From Fen-1245 sp963835535 (GTDB taxonomy: Bacteria > Gemmatimonadota > Gemmatimonadetes > Gemmatimonadales > JACORV01), in assembly GCA_963835535.1 (NCBI GenBank), contig CAWIFL010000004.1, positions 310,001 through 374,000 of the forward strand: 64,000 nt of DNA, written 5' to 3'. Made by a program: the position numbers and the translations under genes. The notes under the pieces are model-generated. The model saw only the letters and a program-made list of their open reading frames with translations, had not been told where the DNA came from and ran no database searches. This document shows, piece after piece, positions 60,536 to 64,000 of the stretch (position 1 is its first letter; each line of letters opens with the position of its first letter).

Positions 60536-60676
60536 CAGTTGCCAGACGGCACGCGGGAAGTGGTTGCCGGGCGCGAAGCCGCAAGAAGCCAGACCAGTGG
60601 CAGGTACTGACAACTGGTCTGGCTTCTATCTACTTGCGTCTGGTAACCACTTCAGTACTTCGCCGTCTGGCAACTG
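60536..60676. repeat. 141-bp nested inverted repeat between convergent genes
   Basis: Three nested perfect arm pairs: 60536-60550 with 60662-60676 (15 bp), 60557-60565 with 60645-60653 (9 bp), 60584-60598 with 60613-60627 (15 bp, 14-nt loop). The inner and outer arms share GCCAGAC, so the element also contains direct repeats. It fills the gap between the ECF ATPase and pepD, and an RNA from either strand would form a long hairpin. Confidence 0.8.
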
Positions 60677-60684
60677 GTCCGGAT

Positions 60685-62139
60685 TCAGTTCACTGCCTTC
60701 AGAATTCCGATCAGGAAGTCCCAGAACTTCGGCACGGTATCAATGAAGATCTTCTCGTCGGGCGAGTGGACGCCTTCGAGCGTCGGCCCGAACGACACCA
60801 TGTCCATCCCCGGGATCTTCTCGCCGATGATGCCGCACTCCAGCCCCGCGTGGATCGCCTTCACCTGCGGCTCCTTGCCGTACAGCGTCTGGTAGGTCGC
60901 CTTCGCTGTCTTGAGGATCGGCGACTGCAGGTTGGGCTTCCACCCCGGGTACCCGTCGGAGGTGGCGGCCGTCGCGCCGCCCAGCTCGAAGACGGAGCGG
61001 ACGGTGTCGCAGGCCTCCGTCAGCTCGGAGGCGACCGAGCTGCGCTGGCTCGTCACCACGCTGAGCGTCTTCGCGGACGTGTGGACCGCGGCGACGTTGG
61101 TGGAGGTCTCGACCAGGCCGGGGATGTCGGGGCTCATCTGGAGCACGCCGTGCGGCAGCGCGGAGATGACACGCGACAGCTTCTGCTGGAGGGGCTTCTT
61201 CAGGACCTTCCCCTTCTTCCCCTTGATCGCCGTGGCCGAGATGGTCAACCCCGGATCCACCGTCTTGTACTCGGCCTTGATCGCCGCCTCGAGCTTCTTC
61301 ACCGCCGCGGCGGCGGCGTCCCACTTCGTGGCCGGCAGATAGACGGTCGCCTCGGTCTCGCGCGGGATCGCGTTGTGCTTGTCCCCGCCCTCGATCGAAG
61401 CCAGCCGCGCGCCCAGCGGCGCCAGCGCCATCACGACGCGGTTCATGATCTTCACCGCGTTGCCGCGCCCCTTGTCGATCTCGAGGCCGGAGTGACCGCC
61501 CTTGAGACCCGTGACCTTGAGCTCGCAGGCCGCGGAGCCCGGGGGCGCGGCGTCGAAGGCCGCCTTCCAGGTGCCGACCGTGTCCCGCCCGCCCGAGCAC
61601 CCGACGTACAGCGCCCCCTCTTCCTCGGAGTCGAGGTTCATGAGGGTCCGGCTCTGAAGGAAGTCGGGCGCGAGGCCGCTGGCGCCGGTGAGGCCCGTCT
61701 CCTCGTCGATCGTGAAGAGGAACTCCAGCGGCCCGTGCACCAGCGACTTGTCCTCCATGATCGCGAGGTTGGTGGCGACGGCGATGCCGTTGTCGGCGCC
61801 GAGCGTCGTCCCGTTCGCCATCATGTGGTTGCCCTTGCGCACCAGCTCGATCGGGTCCTTCGAGAAGTCGTGGACCGTGTCCTTGTTCTTCTCGCACACC
61901 ATGTCGAGGTGGCCCTGGAGCGCGATGCTCTTCGCCCGCTCCTTGCCCGGCGACGCGGGCTTCTTCACGACGACGTTGCCGAGCTTGTCCGCCTTCGCGG
62001 ACAGGCCGAGCTTCTTGGCCGTGTCGAGGATGTACTTCGTCGCCCGCTCCTCGTGCTTGGAGCAGCGCGGGACCCGCGCGAACTCCGCGAAGTACTTCCA
62101 CACCAGCTCGGGCTTCAATCCTTCTATCGCGTTGCTCAT
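60685..62139 (-). CDS. pepD: Aminoacyl-histidine dipeptidase (PepD, M20C)
   Basis: 484 residues, the normal PepD length. Metal-site motifs: LQGHLDMVCEK (about 75), TTLGADNGIAVA (about 113), IDEETGLTGASGL, NLDSEEEG, and late GLECGIIGEKIPGMDMVSFGPTLEGVHSPDE. It cleaves dipeptides such as carnosine in the cytoplasm. It is 31 bp downstream of the OPT oligopeptide transporter gene on the same strand, so uptake and cleavage of peptides are probably coupled. Confidence 0.95.
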   Translation of the reverse strand: MSNAIEGLKPELVWKYFAEFARVPRCSKHEERATKYILDTAKKLGLSAKADKLGNVVVKKPASPGKERAKSIALQGHLDMVCEKNKDTVHDFSKDPIELVRKGNHMMANGTTLGADNGIAVATNLAIMEDKSLVHGPLEFLFTIDEETGLTGASGLAPDFLQSRTLMNLDSEEEGALYVGCSGGRDTVGTWKAAFDAAPPGSAACELKVTGLKGGHSGLEIDKGRGNAVKIMNRVVMALAPLGARLASIEGGDKHNAIPRETEATVYLPATKWDAAAAAVKKLEAAIKAEYKTVDPGLTISATAIKGKKGKVLKKPLQQKLSRVISALPHGVLQMSPDIPGLVETSTNVAAVHTSAKTLSVVTSQRSSVASELTEACDTVRSVFELGGATAATSDGYPGWKPNLQSPILKTAKATYQTLYGKEPQVKAIHAGLECGIIGEKIPGMDMVSFGPTLEGVHSPDEKIFIDTVPKFWDFLIGILKAVN

Positions 62140-62170
62140 GACGACCGGTCTCCTGTGAAGTCGTAGTCCT

Positions 62171-64000
62171 CTACATCACTGCCGACGGCGGCGCCGGTTC
62201 GTCGGGCGCCCCGGCGTTCCAGAGCGGAATCTGCACGAGCAGCCAGCCGAGGAACACCAGCACCACCAGCGCGAACCAGAACCCCAGCACGGCGCCGCTC
62301 GGCACGAGGAGCGTGGCGTAGTTGATGCTGCCGAACGCGAGCGCCGCGAACAGCAGGCCGATGAGCGCCTCGCCCGCGATCAACCCGGCGGCGATCAGAA
62401 TGCCGGTGTTCTCCACCCGGGCCTTCTGCGCCGCGTTGTGCTTCAGCCGCTCCACGGACCAGTTGACGATCGCGCGGATGACGCCGCCGAGGAAGATGGC
62501 GAAGGTCGTGCCGAGGTTGATGTACATCCCGACGCACACCAGCATCGGGCTCGGCACCCGCATCAGGATCATCCCGATCCCCAGCATGATCCCGACGATG
62601 ATGAGGGGCCACGCCATGTGCCCGCCCACGATCCCGCTGGACAGCAGCGCCATCAGGCTCGCCTGCGGCGCCGGGAGCATCGGGCCCCCGAACCCGCCCT
62701 GATAAGGCGGCACCGCCATCTGGCCTGCCTTGATGTCCCCCATGTGCAGGACCACCAGGGGGAGGAACATCACCGATGCGGCGAGCGCCATGCCCAGCAG
62801 GTCGCCGATCTGCATCTTCCACGGCGTGCCGCCGAGGATGTGCCCGACCTTGAGGTCCTGCAGCATCTCGCCCGCGACGGCGGCGGAGACGCAGACCACG
62901 CCCGCGACGCCGAGCACGGCGGCGACGCCCTTCGTCCCGGTCATCCCGAGCGCCACCATCAGCAGCGCGGCGACGACCAGGGTGGACAGCGTGAGGCCGC
63001 TGATCGGGTTGTTGCTCGAGCCGATCATCCCCACCAGGTAGCCGGACACGGCCGCGAAGAAGAAGCCCGCAACGATCATCACCACGGTCGCCACGAGCGC
63101 GGCGCCGGCGGCGTGGCCGGTGAAGAAGTCGTAGATGAAGAAGGTCAGCACGCCGGTGGCCAGGACGCCGATCATGACCCAGTTGAACGGGAGGTCGCGC
63201 TCCGTCCGGTCGCCGACGGGAGCCCCCGCCGCCGCCTTCTTGACGTCCCCGACGGAACGCTGGATCCCGGCGATCAGGCTGTTGCGCATCCGGAACAGTG
63301 TGTACGCGGCGCTCATCAGCATCCCGCCGATGGCGATCGGCCGCACGATCGTGAACCAGACGTTGTTCGCCAGCGCGATCCAGGTCTCCGCCGTCGGCGC
63401 GGGAGCGCCGGCCGTGAAGACCGTGGGGGCGATGAAGTAGGTGAGGATCGGCACCATCAGGCCCCAGGCCACGACGCCGCCCGCGAAGTTCAGCGAGGCC
63501 AGCTTGGGGCCGATGATGTACCCGACCCCGATGAAGGCCGGGCTGATCGAGGGCGAGGAGAGCAGCATGCCGCTCTGCCCCGTCGCGCTGCCGCTCGACC
63601 GGAGGCCGATCGACGTGCGCGCAAACGACACGAACTTCTCCCAGGTCGACGTGAAGAGGTTGATCTGGGCCAGACCCTGGATCACGGCGCCGATGCCCAT
63701 CGCGCCGAACAGGAACTTGGCGCCCGTGCCGCCGCCGCGCCCCGCCTTGTGGATCTCGGAGGCCGCGACCGACTCGGGGAAGGGCAGCTCCGGGTCCTCG
63801 ACCATCACGCGCCGGAGCAGCGCCACGAACATGATCCCCAGGACGCCGCCGGCGATCATGATGAGGGTGGACTGCAGGTAGTGGCCCGCCGTCGCGAAGT
63901 CGGTCCAGATGCCCGCGATGTAGAACGCCGGGATCGTGAAGATGGCGCCCGCGGCGACCGACTCGCCGATCGAGCCCACGGTGCGCGCGAAGTTCTCCTC
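62171..64000 (-). CDS. OPT family oligopeptide transporter, 5' part cut by window edge
   Basis: 610 codons open to the right edge; the start lies outside. Many membrane helices; the frame enters as ENFARTVGSIGESVAAGAIFTIPAFYI, a conserved N-terminal stretch in the bacterial OPT group, and continues with SPAFIGVGYIIGPKLASLNFAGGVVAWG and MALAASVMFLPLVVLHMGDI. OPT proteins import oligopeptides or metal-chelates by proton symport. It lies upstream of pepD with a short gap, suggesting peptide import. Confidence 0.92.
   Translation of the reverse strand, partial: EENFARTVGSIGESVAAGAIFTIPAFYIAGIWTDFATAGHYLQSTLIMIAGGVLGIMFVALLRRVMVEDPELPFPESVAASEIHKAGRGGGTGAKFLFGAMGIGAVIQGLAQINLFTSTWEKFVSFARTSIGLRSSGSATGQSGMLLSSPSISPAFIGVGYIIGPKLASLNFAGGVVAWGLMVPILTYFIAPTVFTAGAPAPTAETWIALANNVWFTIVRPIAIGGMLMSAAYTLFRMRNSLIAGIQRSVGDVKKAAAGAPVGDRTERDLPFNWVMIGVLATGVLTFFIYDFFTGHAAGAALVATVVMIVAGFFFAAVSGYLVGMIGSSNNPISGLTLSTLVVAALLMVALGMTGTKGVAAVLGVAGVVCVSAAVAGEMLQDLKVGHILGGTPWKMQIGDLLGMALAASVMFLPLVVLHMGDIKAGQMAVPPYQGGFGGPMLPAPQASLMALLSSGIVGGHMAWPLIIVGIMLGIGMILMRVPSPMLVCVGMYINLGTTFAIFLGGVIRAIVNWSVERLKHNAAQKARVENTGILIAAGLIAGEALIGLLFAALAFGSINYATLLVPSGAVLGFWFALVVLVFLGWLLVQIPLWNAGAPDEPAPPSAVM

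Noticed and set aside
60564..60746. Open frame with repeated NWSGF inside the hairpin region
   Set aside because: It is formed by the direct repeats of the nested hairpin and runs into the antisense of pepD; no ribosome-binding site or family likeness.
1..64000. CRISPR arrays, phage defence islands or biosynthetic clusters
   Set aside because: Looked for regular direct repeats with spacers, cas, restriction-modification, integrase or NRPS/PKS genes and saw none.

Overview
The window is a 64 kb piece of a GC-rich (about 70 % by eye) bacterial chromosome packed with genes. No gene-free stretch exceeds about 200 bases, most neighbours overlap by 1-4 nt (ATGA, GTGA, and in three places CTGA), and I see no rRNA, tRNA, CRISPR array, transposase or phage gene. 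The gene content suggests a soil or sediment Gemmatimonadota-like bacterium: a phosphorylase/GH57 glycogen cluster, a ccoS-ccoN-ccoO-ccoP oxidase operon, many secreted M28/M19/M20 peptidases, a DUF5916 barrel, a DUF6941 protein and ECF sigma pairs. That assignment is inference. The organism looks Gram-negative (HldD, TolC, DUF5916) and aerobic or microaerobic (cbb3 oxidase).

Layout. 1-5.8 kb: the end of a HAMP/chemoreceptor gene, leuS, an ECF sigma/anti-sigma pair with a PDZ protein, and DoxX. 5.8-11.3 kb: a PadR regulator behind a palindromic operator, then a TetR regulator coupled to a three-subunit molybdenum hydroxylase whose FAD subunit carries the extra Cys-rich loop typical of 4-hydroxybenzoyl-CoA reductase. 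11.3-20.8 kb: glycogen metabolism (glgP, glgA and three GH57 enzymes). 20.9-25.7 kb: two lipoproteins, a dipeptidase, a remnant of a Ser/Thr kinase and an ABC exporter. 26.1-29.5 kb: the cbb3 oxidase operon. 29.6-35.3 kb: a secreted protein, a DUF1569 protein, a radical SAM gene that very probably encodes a selenoprotein with a C-U-A-E-P tail, hldD, a GT9 glycosyltransferase and a LysE-like protein. 35.4-46.1 kb (mostly minus strand): DUF5916, TolC, a CpxP-like/membrane/sigma set, an HD phosphohydrolase, a TPR protein, trehalase, DUF6941, cyclophilin and greA. 46.1-54.9 kb (minus strand): a DUF255 thioredoxin protein, M20 hydrolase, HEAT protein, nth, polX, an alpha/beta hydrolase and an M28 peptidase. 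55-60.5 kb: GNAT, thioesterase, DinB, GT2 and AlkD, running into an ECF vitamin-type transporter (S, T, A, A'). 60.7-64 kb: pepD and an OPT transporter cut by the window edge.

The strongest observations are the UGA-recoded radical SAM gene at 30831-32243 with a SECIS-like hairpin, and the ECF ATPase pair whose defects are complementary, so that only one composite ATP site can work. Others are a 63-bp element that forms the first 21 codons of two unrelated genes, short GACGCACG arrays read in frame inside leuS, nth and the 2Fe-2S subunit, CTG starts fused to upstream stops, and a 141-bp nested hairpin between convergent genes. Four genes contain apparent single-base frameshifts in otherwise well-preserved sequence, so residual assembly indels are possible.
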